A DNA stretch of 64,000 nt from Pelagicoccus sp. (GCA_028284635.1 JANQRJ010000018.1:124001-188000); one strand, 5' to 3'; numbered from the stretch's first letter, positions 51,351 through 60,896 are shown. Numbers and translations are program-made. Notes: generated by a model not told the origin, from the sequence alone.

Positions 51351-52211
51351 ATGAACCCAACAACGACCACTCCCTTGAAAATCGCCCTCCTCGGCGCCGG
51401 CGGCAAAATGGGCTGCCGCATCTCCGACAACATGATCGGCGAAACCGGCTACCAGATGCTCAACGTCGAAGTCAGCCCCCAAGGCATCGCCAACCTCGAG
51501 GAACGCAGGCTCTCCGTCGTTTCGCAGGAGGAAGCCATGAAAGACGCCGACGCCGTCATCCTGGCCCTCCCCGACAAGCTCATCGGCAAGATTTCCCCCA
51601 GCGTCATACCGCAGCTCAAGTCCGGCGCCCGAGTCATCAGCCTCGATCCCGCCGCAGCCTATGCCGAAGTCATTCCCCTGCGCGACGACCTCACCTACTT
51701 CGTCTCCCACCCCTGCCATCCGCCCCTCTTCGAATACGAGCCCAACCAGGAAGCCCACGTCGACTGGTTCGGCGGCAAAGCGGCAAAGCAAAGCATAGTC
51801 AACGCCCTGCACCAAGGCCCCGAAGAGGACTACGCCATTTGCGAAGGCATCGCTAAAGCCATGTTCAAGCCCATCCTACGCTCCCACCGCATCAGCGTCG
51901 AGCAGATGGCCATTCTCGAGCCCGCCGTGGTCGAGACCACCACTGCCAGCCTCATCTACGGCTGTCGCGAAGCCCTCGAGGAAGGCATCAAGATGGGCGT
52001 GCCCAAGGAAGCCGCCTGGGACTTCGTCCTCGGCCACCTGCGCACCGAGCTCGCCATCATATTCGACATGGCCGGCTTCCCCTTTTCCGACGGCGCCAAA
52101 CACGCCATCGCCAAGGCCCAGGAAAGTATTTTCCTGCCCGACTGGAAGGAGCGCATCTTCAACCGCGACGCCATCAAGCGCAGCGTCAAGGAGATCACCG
52201 ACTCTATATAG
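51351..52211 (+). CDS. apnO: D-apionate oxidoisomerase-like protein
   Basis: The 286-aa protein has an N-terminal Rossmann motif LLGAGGKMG (13-21), a HPCHPPLFEY segment with two His, a long helical C-terminal half (EQMAILEPAVVETTTASLIY), and no signal peptide. Within an apiose module this fits ApnO, which oxidises and isomerises D-apionate to 3-oxo-isoapionate. The stop codon TAG falls in a CTATATAG octamer. Co-directional with the RLP gene, probably in one transcript. Confidence 0.82.
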   Translation: MNPTTTTPLKIALLGAGGKMGCRISDNMIGETGYQMLNVEVSPQGIANLEERRLSVVSQEEAMKDADAVILALPDKLIGKISPSVIPQLKSGARVISLDPAAAYAEVIPLRDDLTYFVSHPCHPPLFEYEPNQEAHVDWFGGKAAKQSIVNALHQGPEEDYAICEGIAKAMFKPILRSHRISVEQMAILEPAVVETTTASLIYGCREALEEGIKMGVPKEAAWDFVLGHLRTELAIIFDMAGFPFSDGAKHAIAKAQESIFLPDWKERIFNRDAIKRSVKEITDSI

Positions 52212-52237
52212 GGAGTGTTTAAAAGCAATGTTCCGAT

Positions 52238-52310
52238 CTGGGAACGCGGGCGGCTCGCCCGCAACTGGCATGATCCCATATCGATGCGGACGAGCCGCCC
52301 GCGTTCCCAG
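52238..52310. repeat. Palindromic repeat, GGGAACGCGGGCGGC family
   Basis: CTGGGAACGCGGGCGGCTCG and the complement ending CGCGTTCCCAG flank a short loop. It is the simplest complete copy of the outer element at 20618-20862. Confidence 0.85.
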
Positions 52311-52319
52311 GGACTAGCG

Positions 52320-53192
52320 CTAGCGGTCGAACTTCAGGCTGATCTTCACCTTTACGGAGAGGCCGATGTCGAAGCCATCGTGTCCATGGATGGCCTTAAG
52401 GCCAAGACCCAATAGCCAGTTCCCTCGCGAGTTGAAGGTATGGGAGCGGGGCACCTTCCAGATGAAGCCCGGCTTGATCACGATAAGATCGCGGGCGTTG
52501 TCGCCGATCAGTCGCGTGGTTGCGAACGAAGTCTCCAGCGTGTAGTTGAAACGCTCGCGCTCCCAAACGGCTCCGAAGGTAAACACCTGAGCATCGTCCT
52601 CCAACGCATTCTTGCGATTCGTTCCTCGATAGGACGTCTTGCTGACTAGATCCAGACCAAGCCCCCAGAAATACTGGGCCGAGCGGTCACGCTCGAAGCG
52701 GCGGGCGAAATTGATGAATGGACGAAAGTGGGCGAAACCATCGGTCAGCTCCTCCGGCACCTCCCCGGTAGGAGTCGAATATTCGATGCCTACAACCTGG
52801 TCCCAATCGTAGTTTTCAAAGAAACGCTTGCGATACTTGCTGCTGATCTCGAAGCCGGAAAGGCCCGCGTCGTCTCCCCAATTCCGATCTCCAAAGCCGT
52901 GATCGACGAAGGTCTCCACCGCGGAGGACAGTTCCCAGCGATCATTCAAGCCATACTTGAAGCCGATCGGCACCCGCAGGGAATCGTGGCGATGAAAGTC
53001 CCCGAAATGCGGGTGAAAGGTCATCTTCAGCGAATGCCTGTTTTCCGTTCCAGGCAAGGGGCTGTCGAAAATGCCGCGAAAGTTCACATCGTCCCCACCT
53101 CTCCCTGGCGCAAGAGCTTCATCTGCCGTCAGGGTCCACTGTCCCGCAATAACAAGGAGGAGAACCGAGGCGCTTGAACGGGTGCGAGACAT
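52320..53192 (-). CDS. Outer-membrane beta-barrel protein of unknown function
   Basis: The protein is 290 aa from ATG 53192. A longer open frame to 53357 lacks support, since its first part reads repetitive DNA. The signal peptide is SSASVLLLVIAGQWTLTADE. The rest is a run of alternating strands ending KVKISLKFDR, the pattern of a small outer-membrane barrel. No family signature beyond this was recognised. It lies beside but opposite to apnO, and its relation to glycan use is unclear. Confidence 0.75.
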   Translation of the reverse strand: MSRTRSSASVLLLVIAGQWTLTADEALAPGRGGDDVNFRGIFDSPLPGTENRHSLKMTFHPHFGDFHRHDSLRVPIGFKYGLNDRWELSSAVETFVDHGFGDRNWGDDAGLSGFEISSKYRKRFFENYDWDQVVGIEYSTPTGEVPEELTDGFAHFRPFINFARRFERDRSAQYFWGLGLDLVSKTSYRGTNRKNALEDDAQVFTFGAVWERERFNYTLETSFATTRLIGDNARDLIVIKPGFIWKVPRSHTFNSRGNWLLGLGLKAIHGHDGFDIGLSVKVKISLKFDR

Positions 53193-53367
53193 AGTGCGAA
53201 AGATCGGGGCTGGAGCCAAACGACTTGAACACGACTCTCGAGAAAGGAAATAAGACAAGCAAGGCCGCGCGCCTGGCGCCCCATGAGGAGCTGGACGTAG
53301 GGCGCCAAGCCCAAGGCCTCTTAAGTAATCGCTATTTTGCCCGCTCAAGCGGACCAACGGTTCTAAT

Positions 53368-53470
53368 CGTAGCGCGGAGCTTCAGCCCGCGGCCGCAGGG
53401 GACGGATCCTGCACTCTCCTTCGACTAGCTCAGGATTCTCTGCGGCCGCGGGCTGAAGCTCCGCGCTACG
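53368..53470. repeat. Palindromic repeat, CGTAGCGCGGAGCTT family
   Basis: CGTAGCGCGGAGCTTCAGCC and the complement ending GCTCCGCGCTACG flank about 50 bp. Close to the copy at 7679-7782. Confidence 0.85.
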
Positions 53471-53480
53471 ATCGACAAAT

Positions 53481-53514
53481 GAAAAGCCGCCTTGGACGAA
53501 AGTCCGAGGCGGCT
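53481..53514 (-). terminator. Rho-independent terminator of metK-ahcY
   Basis: On the minus strand a 13-bp stem (AGCCGCCTCGGAC with a TTTC loop and GTCCAAGGCGGCT) is followed by TTTTC, directly after the ahcY stop. Confidence 0.85.
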
Positions 53515-53537
53515 CGAAATTGAAAGCGAGGCTTTCC

Positions 53538-54974
53538 CTAGTAGCGGTAGTGGCTTGGCTTGAAGGGGCCTTCCTCAGGCACGCCGAGATAGTCGGCCTG
53601 ATCCTTGGAAAGCTTGGTCAGCTTCACGCCGATCTTGTCGAGGTGCAGGCGAGCGACTTCCTCGTCGAGATGCTGAGGCAAACGGTAGACGCCAGGCTTG
53701 TAGACCTCCTTGTTCTTCCAGAGATCGATCTGGGCGAGCGTCTGGTTGGCGAAGGAGTTCGACATGACGAAGGACGGGTGGCCGGTGGCGCAGCCGAGAT
53801 TCACCAAGCGGCCTTCGGCCAGCAGGAAGATCTCGTTGCCTGCCGGGAAGGAATACTTGTCGACCTGAGGCTTGATGTTCTCGTGCTTGATTCCTGGATA
53901 CTCGACGAGCTTGGAAACCTGGATCTCGTTGTCGAAGTGGCCGATGTTGCAGACGATGGCCTGGTCCTTCATCTTCACCATGTGGTCGATGGTGATGATG
54001 TCCTTGTTGCCAGTCGTCGTGACGTAGATATCGCCGCGGCCAAGGGTATCCTCGATCGTAGTGACTTCGAAGCCCTCCATCGCCGCCTGAAGCGCGCAGA
54101 TGGGGTCGATCTCGGTCACGATGACGCGGGCTCCCATGCCGACCAGAGCCTGGGCGCAACCCTTGCCAACATCGCCGTATCCACAAACGACTGCCACCTT
54201 GCCGCCAGTCATGACGTCGGTCGCGCGCTTGATGCCGTCGATAAGCGATTCGCGGCAGCCGTAGAGATTGTCGAACTTCGACTTGGTGACCGAGTCGTTG
54301 ACGTTGATCGCAGGCACGAGCAGCTCGCCCGCCTTCTCCATATGGTAGAGGCGATGCACGCCGGTGGTCGTTTCCTCGGAAACGCCTTTCCACTCCTTCA
54401 CGACATCGTGCCAGCGGTTGGGGGTTTCGGCATGGATGCTCTTGAGGAGATTCTTGATGACCTGCTCCTCTTCGGAGCCGGACTCGCCATTCACCCAGTC
54501 GCTGCCGTTTTCCAGCTCGTAGCCCTTGTGAATTAGCAGCGTGGCATCGCCGCCATCGTCGACGATCATCTGCGGACCGAGGCCGCCGGGAAAGCGTAGG
54601 GCCTGATCGGTACACCACCAGTACTCCTCGAGCGTCTCGCCCTTCCAGGCAAAGACCGGCACACCCGCAGCGGCGATAGCGGCCGCAGCATGGTCCTGGG
54701 TGGAGAATATGTTGCAGGAGACCCAACGCACATCTGCGCCAAGCTCGACCAGAGTCTCTATAAGAACCGCAGTCTGGATCGTCATGTGCAGCGAGCCCAT
54801 GATTCGCACGCCAGCCAAAGGCTTGTCGGCCGCGTACTTCTGGCGCACGCCCATCAGGCCGGGCATCTCCGCTTCGGCGATCGTGATTTCCTTCCGGCCG
54901 AAATCGGCTAGCGAAATATCAGCTACTTTGTAGGGCAGCATCTCAGCTGGTTTTTCCGTAATCGTGTCACTCAT
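53538..54974 (-). CDS. ahcY: Adenosylhomocysteinase
   Basis: The 478-aa protein has [39 protein letters not shown] (NAD binding) and the C-terminal KPSHYRY. These are landmarks of SAH hydrolase. Role: splits S-adenosylhomocysteine to adenosine and homocysteine. It follows metK by 18 bp and shares a terminator (53481-53514). Confidence 0.98.
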   Translation of the reverse strand: MSDTITEKPAEMLPYKVADISLADFGRKEITIAEAEMPGLMGVRQKYAADKPLAGVRIMGSLHMTIQTAVLIETLVELGADVRWVSCNIFSTQDHAAAAIAAAGVPVFAWKGETLEEYWWCTDQALRFPGGLGPQMIVDDGGDATLLIHKGYELENGSDWVNGESGSEEEQVIKNLLKSIHAETPNRWHDVVKEWKGVSEETTTGVHRLYHMEKAGELLVPAINVNDSVTKSKFDNLYGCRESLIDGIKRATDVMTGGKVAVVCGYGDVGKGCAQALVGMGARVIVTEIDPICALQAAMEGFEVTTIEDTLGRGDIYVTTTGNKDIITIDHMVKMKDQAIVCNIGHFDNEIQVSKLVEYPGIKHENIKPQVDKYSFPAGNEIFLLAEGRLVNLGCATGHPSFVMSNSFANQTLAQIDLWKNKEVYKPGVYRLPQHLDEEVARLHLDKIGVKLTKLSKDQADYLGVPEEGPFKPSHYRY

Positions 54975-54992
54975 GTATTTTCTCCTCCTGTT

Positions 54993-56171
54993 TTATTGGA
55001 ATTTCTTGATGGCCTTCTTGAGGGCAGAGACCTTGGTGGTACCTTCCCAAGGAAGCTCGTCCTTGCCGAAGTGGCCGTAGTTGGTGGTGCTGCGGTAGAT
55101 GGGGGCCTTGAGCTTGAGCTGCTTCACGATGTTCGCGGGTTTGAAGCTGAAGACTTCACCCACCGCTTTGGCTATAGCATCCTCGGACACTGTTCCGGTA
55201 CCGAAGGTCTCGACGGTAATGCTGACGGGCTCGGGATAGCCGATAGCGTAGGCGACTTGAAGCTCGGCTCGACTGGCGAGGCCGGCGGCCACGATGTTCT
55301 TGGCGACCCAGCGGCACATGTAGGCCGCGGAGCGATCGACCTTCGAAGGATCCTTGCCGGAAAAAGCGCCACCGCCATGGCGGCCGGATCCTCCGTATGT
55401 ATCCACGATTATCTTACGACCTGTCAGACCCGCGTCGCCCTGCGGTCCGCCAATGACGAAGCGGCCAGTGGGGTTGACCAGGTACTGGGTTTTCTTGGTG
55501 AGGAGCTTCTTCGGAAGGCACTTCTTGATGACCTTCTCGATCATGAACTTCTCGATCTCCTTACGACTGACCGCCTCGGTGTGCTGGGTGGAGATGACGA
55601 CTGCAGTGATCTCCACGAGCTTGTCGTCCTCGTAGCGGACTGACACCTGGCTCTTGCAGTCCGGACGCAGCCACTTGGCCTGACGACCGGCATGACGGAT
55701 CTTCGCGATCTCACGGCCGATGCGATGGGCATACATGACGGCGGCCGGCATGAGCTCAGGAGTTTCGTCGCACGCGTAGCCGAACATGATGCCCTGGTCG
55801 CCTGCGCCCTGCTCAGCCGTGTCCTTGTCCTTCGCCTTGCGGGCGTCCACGCCTTGAGCGATGTCATCCGACTGCTTGGTCAGATTGTTTGTGACGAAGA
55901 CCTTGTCGGCATGAAAGACATCGTCATCATTGATGTAGCCGATCTCGCGGATGGCCTGGCGAACGACCTTTTCGTAGTCGAAGACCGCCTTGGTCGAAAT
56001 CTCGCCAGCGAGCACGACAACGTTGCTCTTCACGAGGGTCTCGCAAGCGACCCGGCTCTGCGGATCCTGCTCGAGACAGGCGTCGAGGACGCTGTCGGAA
56101 ATGTAGTCGGAAACCTTGTCAGGATGGCCCTCGGCCACGGACTCGGAGGAGAATACGAAGTTTTTCGGCAT
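54993..56171 (-). CDS. metK: S-adenosylmethionine synthetase
   Basis: The protein is 392 aa from ATG 56171. A TTG at 56213 would add 14 residues and is unlikely. Motifs are [14 protein letters not shown] at the start, [10 protein letters not shown], and [24 protein letters not shown] ATP and metal sites. Role: ATP plus methionine to S-adenosylmethionine. The metK-ahcY order gives a methyl-cycle operon with an inverted repeat (56222-56247) in the leader region. Confidence 0.98.
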   Translation of the reverse strand: MPKNFVFSSESVAEGHPDKVSDYISDSVLDACLEQDPQSRVACETLVKSNVVVLAGEISTKAVFDYEKVVRQAIREIGYINDDDVFHADKVFVTNNLTKQSDDIAQGVDARKAKDKDTAEQGAGDQGIMFGYACDETPELMPAAVMYAHRIGREIAKIRHAGRQAKWLRPDCKSQVSVRYEDDKLVEITAVVISTQHTEAVSRKEIEKFMIEKVIKKCLPKKLLTKKTQYLVNPTGRFVIGGPQGDAGLTGRKIIVDTYGGSGRHGGGAFSGKDPSKVDRSAAYMCRWVAKNIVAAGLASRAELQVAYAIGYPEPVSITVETFGTGTVSEDAIAKAVGEVFSFKPANIVKQLKLKAPIYRSTTNYGHFGKDELPWEGTTKVSALKKAIKKFQ

Positions 56172-56221
56172 GTGCGTAATAGATTTCAGAGCTCGAAACG
56201 ACAAGTCAGACAAGACTTATC

Positions 56222-56247
56222 AACATATCCTGATTTATTGATATGTT
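56222..56247. promoter_or_regulatory. Inverted repeat upstream of metK
   Basis: AACATATC and GATATGTT are exact 8-bp arms with a 10-nt loop, about 50 bp before the start. It may be an operator for a methyl-cycle regulator or a leader hairpin. Confidence 0.45.
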
Positions 56248-56574
56248 TTTAGCCCTCCGACAAGCGAAGAGTTTGCCATACCGAAAAACGGCATGCGTTT
56301 CCAAGTCCAGTCCGAGCGAAACCAAGCGCATCCCAACCCGCGCGAAACCGGACCACTCTCGCAGGGCCAAAGCCAAAACCAACAATTCAATCCTCGCAGG
56401 ACAAATTCGTAACCCGCTCTTATAAAACATTTTGCCACTTAAAAACACAACCTTGAACTTTTATGCGCAAGCTTTCAGTGGGCTCTGGCAGCGCATCGGG
56501 AGAGAGGATGCTTGGTAGGAGACAGTCTTATTTTTCGTGCGATTTCAGATATGTTTCAAAATATCGCCTGGGCT

Positions 56575-56650
56575 TACCAAACTCTGTCGAGTTCGGCTAC
56601 CTCGACTGTGCAAAGCTTGCTTCAGTAGCCGAACTCGAGAGAGTTTGGTA
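56575..56650. repeat. Palindromic repeat, TACCAAACTCT family
   Basis: TACCAAACTCTGTCGAGTTC and its reverse complement match over 26 bp with one difference. A more diverged relative is at 59370-59444. Confidence 0.8.
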
Positions 56651-56759
56651 CAGCATCGTAACTGGCAAGGCGACACTTTGAAACGCACCTGCGATTTCCA
56701 GTTCGAGTCGTTAGAGCTGGTCGAGCGACTTTCTTTCGTACAATTTTTCGCACTCTCTC

Positions 56760-57950
56760 ATGCTCTCTGGAAAACGTATTCTCATCATCATTACCGGCAG
56801 CATCGCGGCGTATAAGTCGCTCGAGCTCATCCGACTGCTCGTAAAGGCCGGAGCTAGCGTGGAAGGCTTGCTGACCCGAGGCGGAGCTGCCTTCGTCACG
56901 CCTCTTTCCGTCGAGACCCTCACTGGCAAACCCTCGCACGGAAAGCTCTGGGAAAAGCGCTCCTACGAGATGAACCACATCGAGCTGTCGCGGCGGAGCG
57001 ACCTGATCGTCATCGCCCCAGCCACGGCCGGTATCATTGGCAAGATGGCAAACGGCCTGGGCGACGACCTTGCTTCCTCCGTCTTGCTCGCCCGAAACAA
57101 GCCCGTCCTGCTCGCCCCAGGCATGAATACCGAAATGTGGGAAAACGCCGCCTTTCGTCGCAACCTAGCGCAGATCCAGCAAGACGGCGCCACCATCGTG
57201 CCCCCCCAAGAGGACACCCTGGCATGCGGCGAGACCGGCATCGGCAAGATGGCTGAACCCCAAACGATCCTCGCCGCGATCGAGGCGCATTTCCGAAGCT
57301 CCCAGCGCCTTGCAGACAAAAAGGCCATCGTCACCGCAGGAGGCACCATCGAGCGCATCGACTCCGTGCGCTATCTCAGCAACTTCTCCTCCGGGAAGCA
57401 GGGCAACGCCATCGCGCTTGCCCTCGCCCAAGCCGGCGCTCAAGTCACGCTTGTAGCGGGAAAGGTGAAGGAAGACCCCACCCCACATCCAAACATCGCC
57501 ATTGTCCACGTCGAGTCGGCCGAGGACATGAAGGCTGCGGTCGAGGGAGCCATGCCTGCGGACATCTTCGTGGGCTGCGCAGCAGTCAGCGACTTTAGCG
57601 TATCCAACAAGTCTGACAGAAAACTGAAAAAGGAAAACGGGCTGACGCTTCAGTTCGAGGAAACCCCAGATATCCTAAAGGCTGTCGGCGAGCTTCCCTC
57701 CGGGCAAAGACCAAGCAAGGTGATCGGCTTCGCCGCCGAGACCGACGATCTCATCGCCTATGCTCAAAAGAAGCTCGCCGAAAAGAATTGCGACCTGATC
57801 GTGGCCAACGACGTCAGCAAAGGCCAGGTCTTCGGTCAAGACGACAACAAGGCGCACTTTGTCACCGAGGACCGGATACAGGCGTTCGACAGCATGCCGA
57901 AAAAGGATGTCGCCGAAAAAATCGTCGCCTGGCTGGCTGAGACGGAGTAG
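56760..57950 (+). CDS. coaBC: Phosphopantothenoylcysteine decarboxylase/phosphopantothenate-cysteine ligase
   Basis: The 396-aa bifunctional protein has an N-terminal flavin decarboxylase half (MNHIEL with the active-site His73, APGMNTEMW, CGETGIGKM) and a C-terminal ligase half (GGTIERIDSVRYLSNFSSGK). Role: two steps of coenzyme A synthesis. It faces away from the metK-ahcY operon. Confidence 0.97.
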   Translation: MLSGKRILIIITGSIAAYKSLELIRLLVKAGASVEGLLTRGGAAFVTPLSVETLTGKPSHGKLWEKRSYEMNHIELSRRSDLIVIAPATAGIIGKMANGLGDDLASSVLLARNKPVLLAPGMNTEMWENAAFRRNLAQIQQDGATIVPPQEDTLACGETGIGKMAEPQTILAAIEAHFRSSQRLADKKAIVTAGGTIERIDSVRYLSNFSSGKQGNAIALALAQAGAQVTLVAGKVKEDPTPHPNIAIVHVESAEDMKAAVEGAMPADIFVGCAAVSDFSVSNKSDRKLKKENGLTLQFEETPDILKAVGELPSGQRPSKVIGFAAETDDLIAYAQKKLAEKNCDLIVANDVSKGQVFGQDDNKAHFVTEDRIQAFDSMPKKDVAEKIVAWLAETE

Positions 57951-57972
57951 CGCAGCAAGATTCCAATGCACA

Positions 57973-58000
57973 AGGTGGATCGGCTTCTCCGAAGACGACT
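57973..58000. repeat. REP flanking the RAYT gene, left copy
   Basis: CGGCTTCTCCGAAGAC (57981-57996) is exactly inverted at 58500-58515. The whole 28 bp also matches apnL-internal DNA at 48554-48581. Confidence 0.85.
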
Positions 58001-58004
58001 TCTC

Positions 58005-58454
58005 CTACAGCCAATCTTTTCCTTCAAAGACCCATGGCCATTCTTCCAAAGTTTCGCATAAATTCCTCACCACTGGATTATTGCGAATGTATCGAGCTTT
58101 CTCTTCCAAGCTTTGATGGCTACGCAAGCGATGATCGAAAAAATTGTCCTGCCAGCCCACGCCCGAAGCCCTGGTATGATAGCGTTTCCAGTTTCTCACA
58201 ACTTCGCTCATCGAGAGATCAGGGTTGAAAGCGAAAAGCCCATGAAGGTGATCTGGCATCAAAAGGAAAACGCGGCAGTTCCAGTTACCTTTTTCTTGAT
58301 AGAAGGAAACCGATTCCAAAATGGAGCTACCTATGCTTGGCTCGACAAGCGAGCCTTTCCAACTGCCGGATACGCGTATCCGAATATGAAAGACGGAACC
58401 ATCTTTAACCCATGCAGGGATCTCGTGCGAAAGACGACGATGATAACGCTTCAT
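58005..58454 (-). CDS. RAYT (REP-associated tyrosine transposase)
   Basis: The protein is 149 aa from ATG 58454, with AAGGAG nine bases before it. A TTG at 58490 would add 12 residues. It has the HUH motif in LMPDHLHGLFAF (HLH at 69-71), GWQDNFFDHRLRS, and the catalytic Tyr122 in YIRNNPV. Family role: single-domain IS200-like enzymes linked to REP sequences. Inverted REPs sit directly on both sides (57973-58000 and 58500-58515), so this is a full RAYT-REP unit. Confidence 0.93.
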   Translation of the reverse strand: MKRYHRRLSHEIPAWVKDGSVFHIRIRVSGSWKGSLVEPSIGSSILESVSFYQEKGNWNCRVFLLMPDHLHGLFAFNPDLSMSEVVRNWKRYHTRASGVGWQDNFFDHRLRSHQSLEEKARYIRNNPVVRNLCETLEEWPWVFEGKDWL

Positions 58455-58499
58455 AGACGAAAGCTCCTTCTGAAGGGATGAAACTGTCAAACGGAAAGC

Positions 58500-58515
58500 G
58501 TCTTCGGAGAAGCCG
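58500..58515. repeat. REP flanking the RAYT gene, right copy
   Basis: GTCTTCGGAGAAGCCG is the exact reverse complement of the left REP core. Confidence 0.85.
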
Positions 58516-58530
58516 CGCCACCCTCTAGTA

Positions 58531-58554
58531 CGCGGGCTGAAGCTCCGCGCTACG
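58531..58554. repeat. Half copy of the CGTAGCGCGGAGCTT palindrome family
   Basis: CGCGGGCTGAAGCTCCGCGC and four more bases equal the right arm of 53368-53470. It abuts the stop of the next gene. Confidence 0.65.
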
Positions 58555-59289
58555 CTACAGATGCTCGGCTATCCTTGGCAGCCGTCGCTCTCTGCGGCCG
58601 CCGGAGATCCGCTTGAGAAAGGCGTCTTTGGTTGGATCTCCGGCCACTTCCTCCTCCAGTTCCTCCTCTTCATCATCGTCTTCGAAGATCTCTGGCTCGT
58701 CGAAGATGCGAGTGATACGGCGAGGCTGGGTTTCCAACAGTAGTGAAGGATTGGGTACGCGGCCCTTTTTCACGTATTCGAACAGACAGGGGAAGCACTC
58801 CTCTTCGTAGTGGTCGAGAAACTTCTTCATATCCTTGTTGCTCACATTCTCGCGCTTGTTCATCAGCACGACATCCGAAAAATGGATACAGCAATCGAAC
58901 CAGGCGAAGGCTTCATGTCTAGCAATTGCCAGCTCCGAGTGCAGCACCGTCATGACCCGGCCCAACTCGCACCCGTTGCCAGCCAGCCAAGCGTGAAAGG
59001 CCTCGACGAAATCCGCCGGATCGGAGAGACCGTCCGCCACGACGAACACGAGATCCTCGTCGCCATCGATCCGCAGATCCAACGTTCCGCCATCCCATTC
59101 GTACGCGACCAGCGTCGCCTCGCGCGTGCGAATCGCAAAGTCAGCATCCGCATCGGACTTGTCATTGCTGGAGCAATACACCAGCGACTTTTCATCCTTG
59201 TCGGCCCCAAAGTCGATGAGGTCGGACAGGATCTGGAACTGCCCCGTACCTTTGCAACCGAGGATGAGATAAACATAGGGAGTAGCCAT
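58555..59289 (-). CDS. Conserved hypothetical P-loop/CobW-like protein
   Basis: The 244-aa protein opens with a hydrophobic strand and a P-loop-like YLILGCKGTGQFQ, then has FVVADG, HSELAIARHEAF and VVLMNKREN, the last recalling the (N/T)KxD region of CobW/G3E GTPases. A very acidic stretch (IFEDDDEEEELEEEV, about 200-214) precedes a basic C-terminus. I do not recognise the exact family. A metal-chaperone or nucleotide-binding function is a weak inference. Confidence 0.65.
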   Translation of the reverse strand: MATPYVYLILGCKGTGQFQILSDLIDFGADKDEKSLVYCSSNDKSDADADFAIRTREATLVAYEWDGGTLDLRIDGDEDLVFVVADGLSDPADFVEAFHAWLAGNGCELGRVMTVLHSELAIARHEAFAWFDCCIHFSDVVLMNKRENVSNKDMKKFLDHYEEECFPCLFEYVKKGRVPNPSLLLETQPRRITRIFDEPEIFEDDDEEEELEEEVAGDPTKDAFLKRISGGRRERRLPRIAEHL

Positions 59290-59369
59290 GAGAATCTTCG
59301 AACTAGATACGGCGCAACTTAGGAGCTAAAACCACGAAAGTCAGGTAGTTTTTCAATCATCTATGGCGA

Positions 59370-59444
59370 CCAAACTCTTTCGAGTTCGGCTACCGGATGC
59401 GGGCCAAAGACAACCGGAGGCAGCTGCATTCGAGAGAGTTTAGG
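59370..59444. repeat. Diverged palindromic repeat
   Basis: CCAAACTCTTTCGAGTTCGG and a diverged complement occupy the gap before aroC. Confidence 0.6.
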
Positions 59445-59470
59445 CGCCTTGCAGAGCCAAAAGCGCCCCC

Positions 59471-60565
59471 CTAGAAGGAAAACAAGCGATTCTGGGCGTG
59501 CTGTCGCATCCAGTGGTCGACAACCACGAGATTGGCCATGGCCTCCACGATAGGCACTGCCCGCGGCACTACGCAGGGGTCATGCCGCCCGCGTCCCATC
59601 AGCGTGGTTTCCTTGCCCTGCAAATCGACCGTAGGCTGTTCCTGGAGGATGGTCGCGGTAGGCTTGAAGGCCACGCGGAAGACGACGTCTTCGCCATTGG
59701 TGATGCCGCCTTGCACGCCGCCGGAGCGGTTGGATCGGGTACGCACTTCGCCATCCCGGTTCTCGAAAAGATCGTTGTGCTCGGAGCCTTTGAGCAAGGC
59801 GCCCTCGAAGCCGCTACCGACCTCAAAGCCCTTGGTCGCAGGCAGCGAGAGCATCGCCTTGGCAAGATCCGCCTCGAATCGGTCGAAGACCGGCTCCCCT
59901 AGGCCAACGGGAAGATTTCGTATCCGACATTCGATTACACCACCGACGGAATCGCCCTTTGATCGGGCTTCCTTGATTCGTTCGATCATCGCCTCGGCGG
60001 TATCCGCGTGCGGACAACGTACGACGTTAGCCTCGATCGAATCGGAAGAGATCCCCACCTCCTCCGCAGGCGGCATGGCGATGTCGTGAATGCGGCTCAC
60101 GTAGGCCAACGTCTCGACTTTGGAGGCTAGAGAGAGGATCTTTTTCGCGATCGCTCCTGCCGCGACCCGACCGATGGTTTCGCGAGCGGACGAACGGCCG
60201 CCTCCCTCCGGATTGCGATGCCCGTACTTCGTTTGGTAAGTGTAGTCGGCGTGGGATGGGCGAAACTTCTCCTTCATCTCGGAGTAGGCTCCAGGACGAG
60301 CGTCCTTGTTGAAGACAAGCATGGAGATCGGCGTGCCCGTAGTGCGGCCTTCGTAGACGCCGGAGAGAATCTGCACCGCATCCTCCTCCTTGCGCGGAGT
60401 GGTTATTTCGCTTTGGCCCGGACGACGGCGAGCGAGCTCCGGCTGAATGTCGTCCTCGCTCAGGGGCAAGTTTGGCGGACATCCGTCGACGACCACCCCA
60501 ACGCCACCCCCGTGGCTTTCGCCCCAGGTACTGATAGTGAATAGCTTGCCGAAAACATTGGGCAT
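59471..60565 (-). CDS. aroC: Chorismate synthase
   Basis: The protein is 364 aa from ATG 60565. An upstream frame to 60775 has no family support. The start [20 protein letters not shown] and the internal [20 protein letters not shown] are signatures of the enzyme. Role: last step of the shikimate pathway, forming chorismate with reduced FMN. Confidence 0.98.
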   Translation of the reverse strand: MPNVFGKLFTISTWGESHGGGVGVVVDGCPPNLPLSEDDIQPELARRRPGQSEITTPRKEEDAVQILSGVYEGRTTGTPISMLVFNKDARPGAYSEMKEKFRPSHADYTYQTKYGHRNPEGGGRSSARETIGRVAAGAIAKKILSLASKVETLAYVSRIHDIAMPPAEEVGISSDSIEANVVRCPHADTAEAMIERIKEARSKGDSVGGVIECRIRNLPVGLGEPVFDRFEADLAKAMLSLPATKGFEVGSGFEGALLKGSEHNDLFENRDGEVRTRSNRSGGVQGGITNGEDVVFRVAFKPTATILQEQPTVDLQGKETTLMGRGRHDPCVVPRAVPIVEAMANLVVVDHWMRQHAQNRLFSF

Positions 60566-60754
60566 GGGCGCGACTGTAGGCGGGTCGATCCGCGAATCAA
60601 GCCGGGATGCCAGAGGTCCCGACCAAGAAAGACGGCTAAGACGAGCGTCGCAGCCCGCTGAGCGGCTGCGCCCTAGTGTCATGTCACGGATGCAATGTCG
60701 CAAAGAGTAGTGCGGAGCTTCAGCAAGCGTCCACGATTCGCCCTCGTCATCTCC

Positions 60755-60811
60755 CTTCCTCATCTTCATCCTCATCCCAGGATAAAAGATAAAGATAAAG
60801 ATGAGGATAAG
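60755..60811. repeat. Imperfect purine/pyrimidine inverted repeat
   Basis: CTTCCTCATCTTCATCCTCA and a GATAAAG-type complement form a weak hairpin of T/C-rich and A/G-rich arms between aroC and cysE. Confidence 0.5.
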
Positions 60812-60896
60812 AGACGCAACGGACGCGGTCTCGCTCTGCGGGATCCGCGCTACGTTTCACGCGCGACACGACCCTAGCTATGATCGATCTTCCAGT

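Larger units (their letters stand above)
53193..53537. other. Intergenic region with palindrome and terminator
   Basis: This 345-bp gap contains the palindrome 53368-53470 and the ahcY terminator 53481-53514. The part next to the barrel gene is non-repetitive, with no gene seen. Confidence 0.6.
56172..56759. other. Divergent promoter region metK/coaBC
   Basis: This 588-bp gap contains an inverted repeat (56222-56247) and a palindromic repeat (56575-56650). No convincing small gene or known riboswitch fold was recognised. Confidence 0.6.

Noticed and set aside
53520..54536. Long plus-strand open frame opposite ahcY
   Set aside because: It is antisense to an unambiguous SAH hydrolase, shows no family features and is a typical high-GC shadow.
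56172..56759. SAM or SAH riboswitch upstream of metK
   Set aside because: Only one simple inverted repeat was visible and no multi-helix junction or conserved core could be drawn.
60566..60775. N-terminal extension of chorismate synthase
   Set aside because: AroC proteins begin at the [16 protein letters not shown] block; the longer frame is spurious.
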